Assembly (NCBI RefSeq): GCF_042646085.1
Contig: NZ_JBHRSZ010000004.1
Span: 744,001-808,000, forward strand
Direction of reading: 5' to 3'
DNA length: 64,000 nucleotides
DNA from: Litoribrevibacter euphylliae
GTDB taxonomy: Bacteria; Pseudomonadota; Gammaproteobacteria; Pseudomonadales; Litoribrevibacteraceae
Part shown: piece by piece, positions 33,719 to 41,807 of the stretch
How positions within the stretch are numbered: position 1 is the first letter of the stretch
Layout of the letters: each line of letters opens with the position of its first letter
Position numbers and translations under genes: made by a program
The notes under the pieces: model-generated
What the model was told of the DNA's origin: nothing
What the model saw: the letters and a program-made list of their open reading frames with translations, nothing else
Databases searched by the model: none

Positions 33719-35857
33719 ATGCTAAATGACGCGCTAAAAAATGCGATTCAGGGCGCTTATCGCCAATTCCTGAACGAGAAAGATTTAAAGCCCAGATATG
33801 GTCAGAAGCAAATGATTGCTGTTCTGGCACGCACTTTGGGTAGTATCAAGACTGGAGATAAGGATCTTAGAGTAGGTGATAACCCTTATGTTGCTGTTGT
33901 GGAGGCGGGAACAGGGACCGGTAAAACCGTGGCTTATCTGCTGTCAGTGATCCCTATTGCGAAGTCCTTTGATAAGCGAGTGGTGATTTCTACTGCAACG
34001 GTGGCTTTGCAGGAGCAAATTGTTCTCAAGGATTTGCCAGACGTTCAAAAAAATTCAGGATTAGACTTTTCATTTGCATTGGCTAAAGGCCGAAGACGGT
34101 ACATGTGTCCGGCCAACTTACAGCTGGCGCTATCTCCCAGTCAAAATCAGCAGAACACTTTCTTGTTTGAAGATGAGCTAGACCAACAAACGGATCAGGC
34201 CATGATTCCCTTATTGGATGAACTGGCTCAGCAGTTTGAAGCAAAAGAGTGGAGTGGTGATCTTGATGATTGGCCTGATGACTTATCAGACGAAGTTCGG
34301 GCTAAAATCACTACCGATCAGCATCACTGTTCGGGGCGAAAGTGCCCTATGTACAATCAGTGCCCTTTCTTTGAGTCTCGCCAGGCGCTTGAAAAGTGCG
34401 ATGTTATTGTCGCAAACCACGATTTAGTACTGTCTGATTTGAGTCTGGGTGGCGGTTTTGTGTTACCAGCCCCGGAAAATACGATTTATGTCTTTGATGA
34501 AGGACATCATCTGCCGGATAAAGCCATCAATCACTTTTCGTCTCAGGCAGGTCTGCATGAAAGTCGTTTGTGGCACAAGCAATTAGATCGAGTTTTAGCA
34601 CGTGTTCCTCAGAATATTGAAAGCCAATCCATTGCGGAGTTATGCCGTGTCATCCCAGTGATTCACTCTGAGCTCTCTGAGTATATCCAGCAACACTATG
34701 ATATGTTGGATCACTCTGATGGTTTGCCTCGAGAAAATCTTACGGACAGTGAACATGAAAAAGCGGTAGCTCGAATTCGCTTTGAGCTTGGTAAAGTTCA
34801 TCCATCGTTAAGGGAGCAGGCTGAGCAGATTAAGTTGATCTATAACCGCTTACTCGTGCAATTCAATAAACTCTATGATCTTGTAGATGACTTGTTGGAA
34901 GATAAGGATCACTCGGCTAAAGCGGATCTAGAACAGCTTCAGTCATGGCTTTCGATGGTGATGACTGAAGTTGAACGTCGTCAGCTATTGTGGGTTCGCT
35001 ATTGTGCATCTTCAGAAGAAAGTTATCTTCCGGTCGCTCGATGGGTCGATGTTACCGATTTTAATCATCAAGTGGATTATCAGATTAATACCAGCCCAAT
35101 TCAGGCCAGTGATGATTTAAAAACTTATCTGTGGCAACGATGTTTTGGTGCCGTAGTAACGTCAGCAACTTTAACAGCGTTAGGCTCTTTCGATCGCTTC
35201 AAAGTTAATGCGGGGCTCTTTGATAATGCTGTCACTCAGCAGGTGATGAGTCCGTTTAATTGGCAAAGTGCTCGTTTAGTGGTGCCAAATCTAAAGTCGT
35301 TGCCAAATCAAGAACAGCAGCACACGGATGATATAGCACTGAGATTACCTGATTTAACCAAAGACGATAAAGGCAGTTTAGTGCTGTTTTCTTCTCGTCG
35401 ACAGCTGCAAAATGTCATGAGTATTGTTCCTTCTGCATACCGAGAAAAGTGCTTGATTCAAGGTGAAATGAGTAAGCAAGAGCTTATTAAACGTCATAAG
35501 CAGCGTGTAGACCTTGGTTTACCAAGTGTCTTGGTGGGGTTGGCAAGTTTGGCTGAAGGAGTCGATCTTCCGGGGGAATATTGCACGCACGTTATTATTG
35601 CCAGAATTCCTTTTGCGGTACCAGATGATCCTGTCGGTAAGACACTGGCTGAGTGGCTGGAATCCAGGAAAATTAATCCGTTTTTCCATATTTCAGTGGC
35701 TGATGCTTCAGTGAAGTTGGTTCAGGCTTGTGGTCGTTTATTACGAAGTGAGCAAGATACTGGACGTATTACATTGATGGATCGTCGTATTGTTACTCAG
35801 CGTTATGGCCAGGCATTGATAAATAGCTTGCCTCCTTATACATTAGTGGTTGAATAG
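33719..35857 (+). CDS. dinG: ATP-dependent DNA helicase DinG (iron-sulfur)
   Basis: XPD-like 5'-3' helicase of 712 residues (E. coli 716) that unwinds R-loops and forked DNA. Walker A EAGTGTGKT (62-70) and the DEAH-like DEGHH (from D260) are present. The four Fe-S cysteines are C130, C204, C209 and C215. C-terminal motifs include GSLVLFSSRRQL and ACGRLLRSEQDTGRI. I start at ATG 33719, which aligns with the E. coli N-terminus; the frame opens earlier at 33653, but that extra sequence is not DinG-like. selO begins within its last codons. Confidence 0.92.
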   Translation: MLNDALKNAIQGAYRQFLNEKDLKPRYGQKQMIAVLARTLGSIKTGDKDLRVGDNPYVAVVEAGTGTGKTVAYLLSVIPIAKSFDKRVVISTATVALQEQIVLKDLPDVQKNSGLDFSFALAKGRRRYMCPANLQLALSPSQNQQNTFLFEDELDQQTDQAMIPLLDELAQQFEAKEWSGDLDDWPDDLSDEVRAKITTDQHHCSGRKCPMYNQCPFFESRQALEKCDVIVANHDLVLSDLSLGGGFVLPAPENTIYVFDEGHHLPDKAINHFSSQAGLHESRLWHKQLDRVLARVPQNIESQSIAELCRVIPVIHSELSEYIQQHYDMLDHSDGLPRENLTDSEHEKAVARIRFELGKVHPSLREQAEQIKLIYNRLLVQFNKLYDLVDDLLEDKDHSAKADLEQLQSWLSMVMTEVERRQLLWVRYCASSEESYLPVARWVDVTDFNHQVDYQINTSPIQASDDLKTYLWQRCFGAVVTSATLTALGSFDRFKVNAGLFDNAVTQQVMSPFNWQSARLVVPNLKSLPNQEQQHTDDIALRLPDLTKDDKGSLVLFSSRRQLQNVMSIVPSAYREKCLIQGEMSKQELIKRHKQRVDLGLPSVLVGLASLAEGVDLPGEYCTHVIIARIPFAVPDDPVGKTLAEWLESRKINPFFHISVADASVKLVQACGRLLRSEQDTGRITLMDRRIVTQRYGQALINSLPPYTLVVE

Positions 35858-37340
35858 TCATCTTAGGTTTTCTTCTTTGAAACATGCATCAAAAGTTTCT
35901 CTAACTTCTTCCTCGTTTGAATCTGATTTTTCGAAGCTTGGTACTGACTTTTATACTTTGCTGCAGCCCTCTGCCATATCTAATCCCCAGTGGGTTTCGG
36001 TCAGTGATTCGACTGCTAATTTTTTAGGTTTGGATGTTGAGCAGGTTCGAAATGATGATTTAGATCTACTTTCAGGTCGTTCCGTCAAAGAAGGTTCCCG
36101 GCCTCTTTCTATGATCTATTCTGGTCATCAATTTGGTGTATATAACCCTCAGCTAGGTGATGGCAGAGGGATTTTGCTTGGAGAGCTAGTAGGTCAAGAC
36201 AATGAACTTTATGACCTTCACTTGAAAGGCGCAGGACAGACACCTTATTCCAGAATGGGGGATGGTCGTGCGGTTTTGAGATCTAGTATTCGAGAGTTTC
36301 TTTGTTCCGACGCGATGTCAGCATTGGGAATTCCTACTACCAGGGCTTTATCCTTAGTGAAGGGAGATGATCAAATCATCCGTGAGCGAGTTGAACCTTC
36401 TGCAATGGTGTGTCGTGTTGCTCGCTCTCATATACGATTTGGATCTTTTGAATACTTCTATTACACCGACCAGCAAGAACAGTTAAAGGCGTTGTTGGAT
36501 TACACGATTCTTCGTTACTTTCCCTTGCTGACTCCGGATGAAGATGGTTATTTGGAGTTCTATCGGCAGGTATTAGAGCGTACGGCTTCTATGGTTGCGA
36601 TGTGGCAGGCGGTGGGATTCTGTCACGGCGTTATGAATACAGATAATATGTCGATTTTGGGTGAAACGTTTGACTATGGGCCTTTTGGGTTTATGGAAAT
36701 TTTTAATCCTGCCTATATTTGTAATCACTCGGATCACTCTGGTCGTTATGCGTTTAATCAGCAGCCGAATATCAGTTATTGGAATTGTGCCTGTTTAGGA
36801 CAAGCGTTATCTAACGTACTTTCTCAGGAAGCTATTAAAAGCTGTCTTGATCAATACCCTAAACTCTTTGGAGAAAAGTATTTAGGTGAGATGCGATTAA
36901 AACTCGGGCTGTTGGAAGTATCGGATAATGATTCAGAGCTGATTCAAAACTTGCTGAATGCACTTTATGTTGAGCAATTAGATTACACTAATTTTTTTAG
37001 GACTCTTTCTGATGTGGACTTTAGGAAGATTAGTGAATTGTCAGATTCTCAGTCTGGAGAGTTAATTTCTTGGCTTAAGACCTATGAGGCTCGTTTGGAG
37101 GCTGAGAAATTCTGTCCGCAGCAGCGAACGGTTCAATGTAAGTCTTTCAATCCGAAATACATATTAAGGAATTATTTGGCGCAGATTGCGATTGAGAAGG
37201 CGGAGCAGAACGACTTCTCTGAGGTTAATCGGTTACTGCAATTGCTATCTCGCCCGTTTGATGAGCAACCAGATTTTGATTCTTATGCTCAAAATACCCC
37301 TGAGTGGGGATGTGGCTTGCAGATGAGTTGTTCTTCATAG
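35850..37340 (+). CDS. selO: SelO/YdiU pseudokinase (protein AMPylase)
   Basis: Family protein that transfers AMP to target proteins. Recognisable blocks are YSGHQFGVYNPQLGDGRGILLGE, LHLKGAGQTPYSRMGDGRAVLRSSIREFL and GVMNTDNMSILGETFDYGPFGF. The C-terminus, WGCGLQMSCSS, keeps the conserved cysteine that is selenocysteine in some homologues. The start is uncertain: TTG 35850 overlaps dinG by 8 bp and gives 496 residues, while TTG 35877 has AGG nine bases upstream and gives 487. No ATG start is in reach. Confidence 0.88.
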   Translation: MNSHLRFSSLKHASKVSLTSSSFESDFSKLGTDFYTLLQPSAISNPQWVSVSDSTANFLGLDVEQVRNDDLDLLSGRSVKEGSRPLSMIYSGHQFGVYNPQLGDGRGILLGELVGQDNELYDLHLKGAGQTPYSRMGDGRAVLRSSIREFLCSDAMSALGIPTTRALSLVKGDDQIIRERVEPSAMVCRVARSHIRFGSFEYFYYTDQQEQLKALLDYTILRYFPLLTPDEDGYLEFYRQVLERTASMVAMWQAVGFCHGVMNTDNMSILGETFDYGPFGFMEIFNPAYICNHSDHSGRYAFNQQPNISYWNCACLGQALSNVLSQEAIKSCLDQYPKLFGEKYLGEMRLKLGLLEVSDNDSELIQNLLNALYVEQLDYTNFFRTLSDVDFRKISELSDSQSGELISWLKTYEARLEAEKFCPQQRTVQCKSFNPKYILRNYLAQIAIEKAEQNDFSEVNRLLQLLSRPFDEQPDFDSYAQNTPEWGCGLQMSCSS

Positions 37341-37372
37341 CACCTTTGTAGTTAGATCAAAACTGCCAAAAC

Positions 37373-37404
37373 AAAAGAGGCGACCAGTAGGTCGCCTCTT
37401 TTTT
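37373..37404. terminator. Bidirectional terminator
   Basis: Thirteen-bp stem AAAAGAGGCGACC (37373-37385) with GGTCGCCTCTTTT (37390-37402), loop AGTA, then more T. It separates selO from the convergent hypothetical gene. Confidence 0.93.
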
Positions 37405-37417
37405 AGGTTAATAGAGA

Positions 37418-38131
37418 TTATTGATTCTGCGGTAACTGCAAGCGCATATTAATGGCATTCTGAAGTGCTTGGTTGATGCTCAGTACATCTGTATTAATGC
37501 CATTTACAGGTACACGAGACTCGTAGTCTGCTGGTAGAGGGATTACAAGGTGGCCGTTGTTGCCATCAACGCTTATAGCTAATCCATTCAATGATTGCCC
37601 TGTATCAGATATTGAGGTTAGTGGTTGTCCTGTCTGAGGATGGGTGAAGCCTTGATCAATTAGGTTTTGTACTGTGTACTCAAAATCTCCAGCAGGAAGC
37701 TCAAAACCATCGGGTGCGCCAGGAATATCTCGTGGCGGAAGAATGATACCTTCAGTTTGAATGTTAGGTTGCGATGCGTTTGCTAATGAAGATTCCAATC
37801 TTGTTGCGTCCCAGGATTGGTTGGTTTGCATTCCTGCAATGACGGCTTGTGCTGCTCCTTCTTTTAGCTCTTCTTCACGATCAACTTCTTCCGGGCTTGG
37901 TTCACCTGGTCTGATTTTTACATTAACAATCTTTTGAGCAACTTTTTCTCGAGTGGCTTTTGGAATGTAAATGGTCGAGTCTTTAATGTAAGCAGAGTTT
38001 AGTTCGTTAGGAGAAAGCTCTACAACTTCAGCGTTAGAAAGCGAAGGTAGTGCGACAGCCAGGGCTACAAGAGCACTGGAAAGCGTTCTTGTAATTTGAT
38101 TTGATGGCGGTACAAATGAACTGAGTTGCAT
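37418..38131 (-). CDS. Hypothetical exported protein
   Basis: A 237-residue protein with an extended N-terminus and a signal-like hydrophobic stretch (about 16-33, cut near SNA). The mature part is acidic, with EVDREEELKEGAAQAV and a proline-rich middle (ILPPRDIPGAPDGFELP). I recognise no domain. It may be periplasmic. It lies downstream of two other minus-strand genes, separated by 127 bp that hold a 10-bp inverted repeat. Confidence 0.6.
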   Translation of the reverse strand: MQLSSFVPPSNQITRTLSSALVALAVALPSLSNAEVVELSPNELNSAYIKDSTIYIPKATREKVAQKIVNVKIRPGEPSPEEVDREEELKEGAAQAVIAGMQTNQSWDATRLESSLANASQPNIQTEGIILPPRDIPGAPDGFELPAGDFEYTVQNLIDQGFTHPQTGQPLTSISDTGQSLNGLAISVDGNNGHLVIPLPADYESRVPVNGINTDVLSINQALQNAINMRLQLPQNQ

Positions 38132-38216
38132 GGCGGTAATCCTATTCGTCTATCTCAGTGAGAGGCTGACATTCCGTTTTCAGTTACAGCTCAGATGAAA
38201 ACGCAGCTGGTGTTTA

Positions 38217-38249
38217 TTAAGTATACAAATAAGAGTCCAGTATACTTAA
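38217..38249. repeat. AT-rich inverted repeat between two minus-strand genes
   Basis: TTAAGTATAC (38217-38226) is the exact reverse complement of GTATACTTAA (38240-38249), with a 13-nt spacer. It could be an operator for the exported protein gene downstream or a weak terminator of the PilZ pair. Confidence 0.5.
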
Positions 38250-38258
38250 AAAATTCCG

Positions 38259-38564
38259 TTACTGTAGGTTATGTTTTAAAACAGTGTGTATCACAAGATT
38301 GTGCTCGAAATACACTGTGTAGTAATCGTATTCCCAAGTGGTAATAGGTGGTTCACCTACAGGGCCGGAAATCGAAGTAGGTTTCCCATATTCATCTTCT
38401 ATTCGTTTCATGCTCATGCCATTAGAGGGGCGGGGCATGTCTTTTAAGTCGGGCGATTGCTGTGAAGCTGGAACAACCACTTGATCTGCGACGGCTAGAC
38501 CTGAAGCTCCCATCATTCCAGTTACAAACATTGCTGATATGAGTAATTTTGGTAGTTTCATCAT
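38259..38564 (-). CDS. Small periplasmic protein, conserved-looking, unknown function
   Basis: A 101-residue protein with a signal peptide (about 1-26, cut near AVA-DQ). The mature part holds RPSNGMSMKRIEDEYGKP and PVGEPPITTWEYDYYTVYFEHN, a layout like the SmpA-type small envelope proteins but without a lipobox. The start codon overlaps the end of the PilZ gene by 4 bp (ATGA), so the two are translated together. Confidence 0.68.
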   Translation of the reverse strand: MMKLPKLLISAMFVTGMMGASGLAVADQVVVPASQQSPDLKDMPRPSNGMSMKRIEDEYGKPTSISGPVGEPPITTWEYDYYTVYFEHNLVIHTVLKHNLQ

Positions 38565-39139
38565 TGGCCTAGTCTCTGCTTTCTTCTTTCTTCTAGTTGT
38601 TTATGAAAAATTCGTCGGGCAATTCTGTCTTTATCTTGTTCTTCAATCTCAACGAATTGAAGACCATAACGGTAAATAGGGCCTAGTTCATCATTGTTTG
38701 TTGAAAAAGGTGTGCATGTTATTACTTTAGCGTAGAGTTCAAAACTTAGGTAGTCAGGCATGAAGATCAAGTTTAATGCCAATAAGCTGTCAAGAGGTCG
38801 TTCAGTTACGTTGTAAAAGTCTACGCCTGTTTCGCTGATAGAGACTTTTTGCTCTGGAAATTTGGTTGCATCAGGATGTGCAGAAATAATCAGCTGGGCT
38901 AAGGCTTGTATCTTCTTGTTTTGAAGCTTGAAGTATTTCGCTGTGGCTGAAGAGTCGGACTCTACTGCATGTAATATCTGGCCTTCTTCGGCTTGAGATG
39001 AAACTATCTCGTTGAGTAGCTTAAAATGGTTTGGTAGGGGGAGAGGATGCTCTTCTCCTTCAGACGGTAACTGAGCGATGGTATTTAATCGTATGACCGC
39101 CCGATCTTTAATGCGGATGTATTCTCGTTGTTCCGTCAT
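38561..39139 (-). CDS. PilZ-domain protein
   Basis: A 192-residue protein with an N-terminal RxxxR-like REYIRIKDR, a helical insert, and a beta-rich PilZ-like second half containing VSISETGVDFYN. In canonical c-di-GMP receptors this motif is (D/N)xSxxG; here the first position is serine. Binding of c-di-GMP is possible but not certain. It diverges from the lolC/E gene and may connect to the EAL phosphodiesterase elsewhere in the window. Confidence 0.72.
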   Translation of the reverse strand: MTEQREYIRIKDRAVIRLNTIAQLPSEGEEHPLPLPNHFKLLNEIVSSQAEEGQILHAVESDSSATAKYFKLQNKKIQALAQLIISAHPDATKFPEQKVSISETGVDFYNVTERPLDSLLALNLIFMPDYLSFELYAKVITCTPFSTNNDELGPIYRYGLQFVEIEEQDKDRIARRIFHKQLEERRKQRLGQ

Positions 39140-39291
39140 GCTAAATCCTTGAAATATTACAGCTCTCTTATTCTAGGCTAACTGTAGAATTTTTATAAGG
39201 TTTTTCTTGCTATTAAATCTTGCCTAGATCACACTACGAAACACTTTTTCCGCTCCAAATTTGAGCTTTTCTAAGTCACGAAAAGAGAGTT

Positions 39292-40533
39292 ATGCGAACC
39301 AATATTCCACTGCTGGTCGGTCTAAGATATACCCGAGCAAGACGTCGAAATCACTTTATTTCCTTCATTTCTTTAATTTCCATGATTGGCCTAATGTTAG
39401 GCGTTGCTGTTCTGATCACCGTTTTGTCTGTAATGAACGGTTTTGATCAAGAATTACGTTCTCGGATTTTGGGGATGGTGCCCCATGCAACGATTACTGA
39501 ACAGGGTGGCATGAAGGATTGGGAGTCTGTGGCTGCGAAAGTCATAGAGCACGAAGATGTATTAGGTGTTGCGCCTTTTATTAATGCGGAAGGAATGCTG
39601 ACTCATGCCGGAAATGTTAAAGGGGCTTTGATTACAGGTATTGATCCTCAGTATGAACAAGAGGTTTCTATTATCGGAAACCACATGGAAGAGGGGTCGT
39701 TAGATGAACTTGAGAGTAGTCGTTTTGGCATTATTTTAGGAAATCTACTTGCTGCTCAATTGGGGGCGGTTGTAGGGGATAAAGTTACTTTGGTGCTACC
39801 AGAAGCAAGTTTGTCTCCGGCAGGTGTGATGCCAAGATTAAAACGTTTTACGGTTGTCGGAACCTTTAAGGTTGGCGCCGACTTGGATGCGTCAGCGGCT
39901 TATATTCACATTCGTGATGGGGCCAAGCTCTATCGTTTAGGTAATGCGGTTCATGGTGTTCGATTAAAACTGGATGATTTGTTTGAAGCTCCTTACGTTG
40001 CTTGGCGTTTAGCGTCGGATTTGCCAGGTCGTTACTACGCAAGTAGTTGGCTAAGAAGTCATGGTAATTTATTCCAAGCCATTCAGATGGAAAAGAAAAT
40101 GATTGGCTTACTGCTTTTGATGATTGTGGCGGTAGCTGCGTTTAATATCGTTTCTACCTTGATCATTATGGTAACTGAGAAGCAGAGTGATATTGCGATT
40201 CTAAGAACTATGGGAGCCTCGCCTAGGACCATTATGGGGATCTTCGTTGTACAAGGCTTTGTCATTGGTTTGGTCGGGACGGTGTTAGGTGCTTTACTTG
40301 GTACGTTATTGGCCTTAACTGTGTCAGATATTGTTTCCTTTATCGAAAATCTATTTAACATTAAAGTCTTGGACCCGAACGTCTATTTTATTAGTTATCT
40401 GCCCTCTGAATTGAGAATGGAAGACGTAGGATTGATTTCCCTTGCTGCATTAGTATTGAGTCTTTTAGCAACTTTATACCCTGCATATCGCGCAGCGAAA
40501 ATTCAACCAGCGGAGGCTTTGAGATATGACTGA
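39292..40533 (+). CDS. Lipoprotein-releasing ABC permease, LolC/LolE (or LolF) type
   Basis: Inner-membrane subunit of the Lol exporter, which extracts outer-membrane lipoproteins and hands them to LolA. The 413-residue protein has the family start (LLVGLRYTRARRRNHFISF), one N-terminal helix, a large periplasmic domain and three C-terminal helices, ending PAYRAAKIQPAEALRYD. It overlaps lolD by 8 bp. Only one such permease is present where Pseudomonas has lolC-lolD-lolE, so it may work as a homodimer (LolF type). I therefore leave the symbol open. Confidence 0.88.
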   Translation: MRTNIPLLVGLRYTRARRRNHFISFISLISMIGLMLGVAVLITVLSVMNGFDQELRSRILGMVPHATITEQGGMKDWESVAAKVIEHEDVLGVAPFINAEGMLTHAGNVKGALITGIDPQYEQEVSIIGNHMEEGSLDELESSRFGIILGNLLAAQLGAVVGDKVTLVLPEASLSPAGVMPRLKRFTVVGTFKVGADLDASAAYIHIRDGAKLYRLGNAVHGVRLKLDDLFEAPYVAWRLASDLPGRYYASSWLRSHGNLFQAIQMEKKMIGLLLLMIVAVAAFNIVSTLIIMVTEKQSDIAILRTMGASPRTIMGIFVVQGFVIGLVGTVLGALLGTLLALTVSDIVSFIENLFNIKVLDPNVYFISYLPSELRMEDVGLISLAALVLSLLATLYPAYRAAKIQPAEALRYD

Positions 40534-41218
40534 TTTAATCCTTGAATGTTCGAATGTCTCAAAAACCTTTGTGGATGGTGACCTGAAAACATCGGTTTTG
40601 CATGACATTAATCTCAATATTGAAGCCGGAGAAATGTTGGCAATTACAGGTGCTTCCGGTTCAGGGAAGTCTACTTTGCTTAATCTGCTTGGTGGATTGG
40701 ACTTACCGTCGACCGGCGATGTGAAATTAGCAGGTCAGAGCTATCAATCTTTGTCCGAAAGCAAGAAAGGTCTACTGCGAAATCAGCACCTAGGCTTTGT
40801 ATATCAATTTCATCACTTACTTCCTGAGTTTACTGCGCAAGAAAATGTGGCAATGCCTCTTTGGATTGCAGGGGAAGGCCGTAACATTGCGTTGGATAAA
40901 GCTAGAAAGTTGTTAGATCAAGTGAAGTTGTCTCATCGTTATGATCATAAATCGGGAGAGCTTTCTGGAGGAGAGCGCCAGCGTGTGGCGATTGCCAGGG
41001 CGCTTGCCGCAAACCCAAAATGTGTTCTTATGGATGAGCCGACAGGAAATCTGGACTCCAATACTGCAGAGCATATTCACGAATTGATTAAACAGATTAA
41101 TTTAGATATGAATGTTGCCTTTGTGATTGTTACTCATGATCTTACATTGGCGGAAAGAATGCATGCCAGATTGAACCTGGTAGAAGGGCGAATTGATTCA
41201 CATTCTAAAGTCGCCTAG
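40526..41218 (+). CDS. lolD: Lipoprotein-releasing ABC ATPase LolD
   Basis: ATP-hydrolysing subunit of the Lol exporter, 230 residues. Walker A GASGSGKST, Q-loop region GFVYQFHHLLPEFTAQENV, ABC signature LSGGERQRVAIARAL and Walker B CVLMDEPTGNLD are all intact; the switch histidine is in VTHD. Overlap with the preceding permease gene indicates coupled translation. Confidence 0.94.
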   Translation: MTDLILECSNVSKTFVDGDLKTSVLHDINLNIEAGEMLAITGASGSGKSTLLNLLGGLDLPSTGDVKLAGQSYQSLSESKKGLLRNQHLGFVYQFHHLLPEFTAQENVAMPLWIAGEGRNIALDKARKLLDQVKLSHRYDHKSGELSGGERQRVAIARALAANPKCVLMDEPTGNLDSNTAEHIHELIKQINLDMNVAFVIVTHDLTLAERMHARLNLVEGRIDSHSKVA

Positions 41219-41247
41219 GTGCGGTTTTAGAGTGCTGTGTAGCCTTG

Positions 41248-41772
41248 CTAATTTTTCTTGTTATTACGCTTTTCAGCGCGAGCCTTCCACTTTTTAATTA
41301 CTCTGTAGCGCCAGATTATCTGGACGCCTATATAGCCAGTGATAGCCAGTATTAATCCTGTGACGGTTGAACCGAAATACAGAGGCTTCCAGACCACTGC
41401 CAACCCATTTGCTAGCCATTCGGTAGTAAATTCAAAGCTGTCTACAGGTTCAGTCCCTAATAGCCAAGCGCCAAATTTATAGGTGGCATAAAACATTGGT
41501 GGCATAGTGATTGGATTGGAAATCCACACAAGTGCGAGCGAAAGAGGAATGTTGGCTGTTAGGTAAAAAGCTAAGAATGCTGCTGGAACCATCTGGAAAG
41601 GCATCGGAATCATACACCAGAATAATCCGATTAAAGCAGCACGGGAGACTGATCTGCGATTAAAGTGCCATAAGTTAGGTTCGTGAATTAGACCATGCAT
41701 AAATTTTAAGGAATTTATGGCCAAAATCTCTTCGCGCGAAGGGATTTTGAATTTAAGGTCTTTGATTGCCAT
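41248..41772 (-). CDS. DUF2062 membrane protein
   Basis: A 174-residue inner-membrane protein with about three hydrophobic segments and the DUF2062 signature VSRAALIGLFWCMIPMPFQM and WISNPITMPPMFYATYKFG. Function unknown. It lies between the lol genes and comEC as in Pseudomonas relatives, on the opposite strand, with only 35 bp to the divergent comEC start. Confidence 0.85.
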   Translation of the reverse strand: MAIKDLKFKIPSREEILAINSLKFMHGLIHEPNLWHFNRRSVSRAALIGLFWCMIPMPFQMVPAAFLAFYLTANIPLSLALVWISNPITMPPMFYATYKFGAWLLGTEPVDSFEFTTEWLANGLAVVWKPLYFGSTVTGLILAITGYIGVQIIWRYRVIKKWKARAEKRNNKKN

Positions 41773-41807
41773 GGCTAATTTTATTCTGAATCCGGTTAAA
41801 TACTAAC

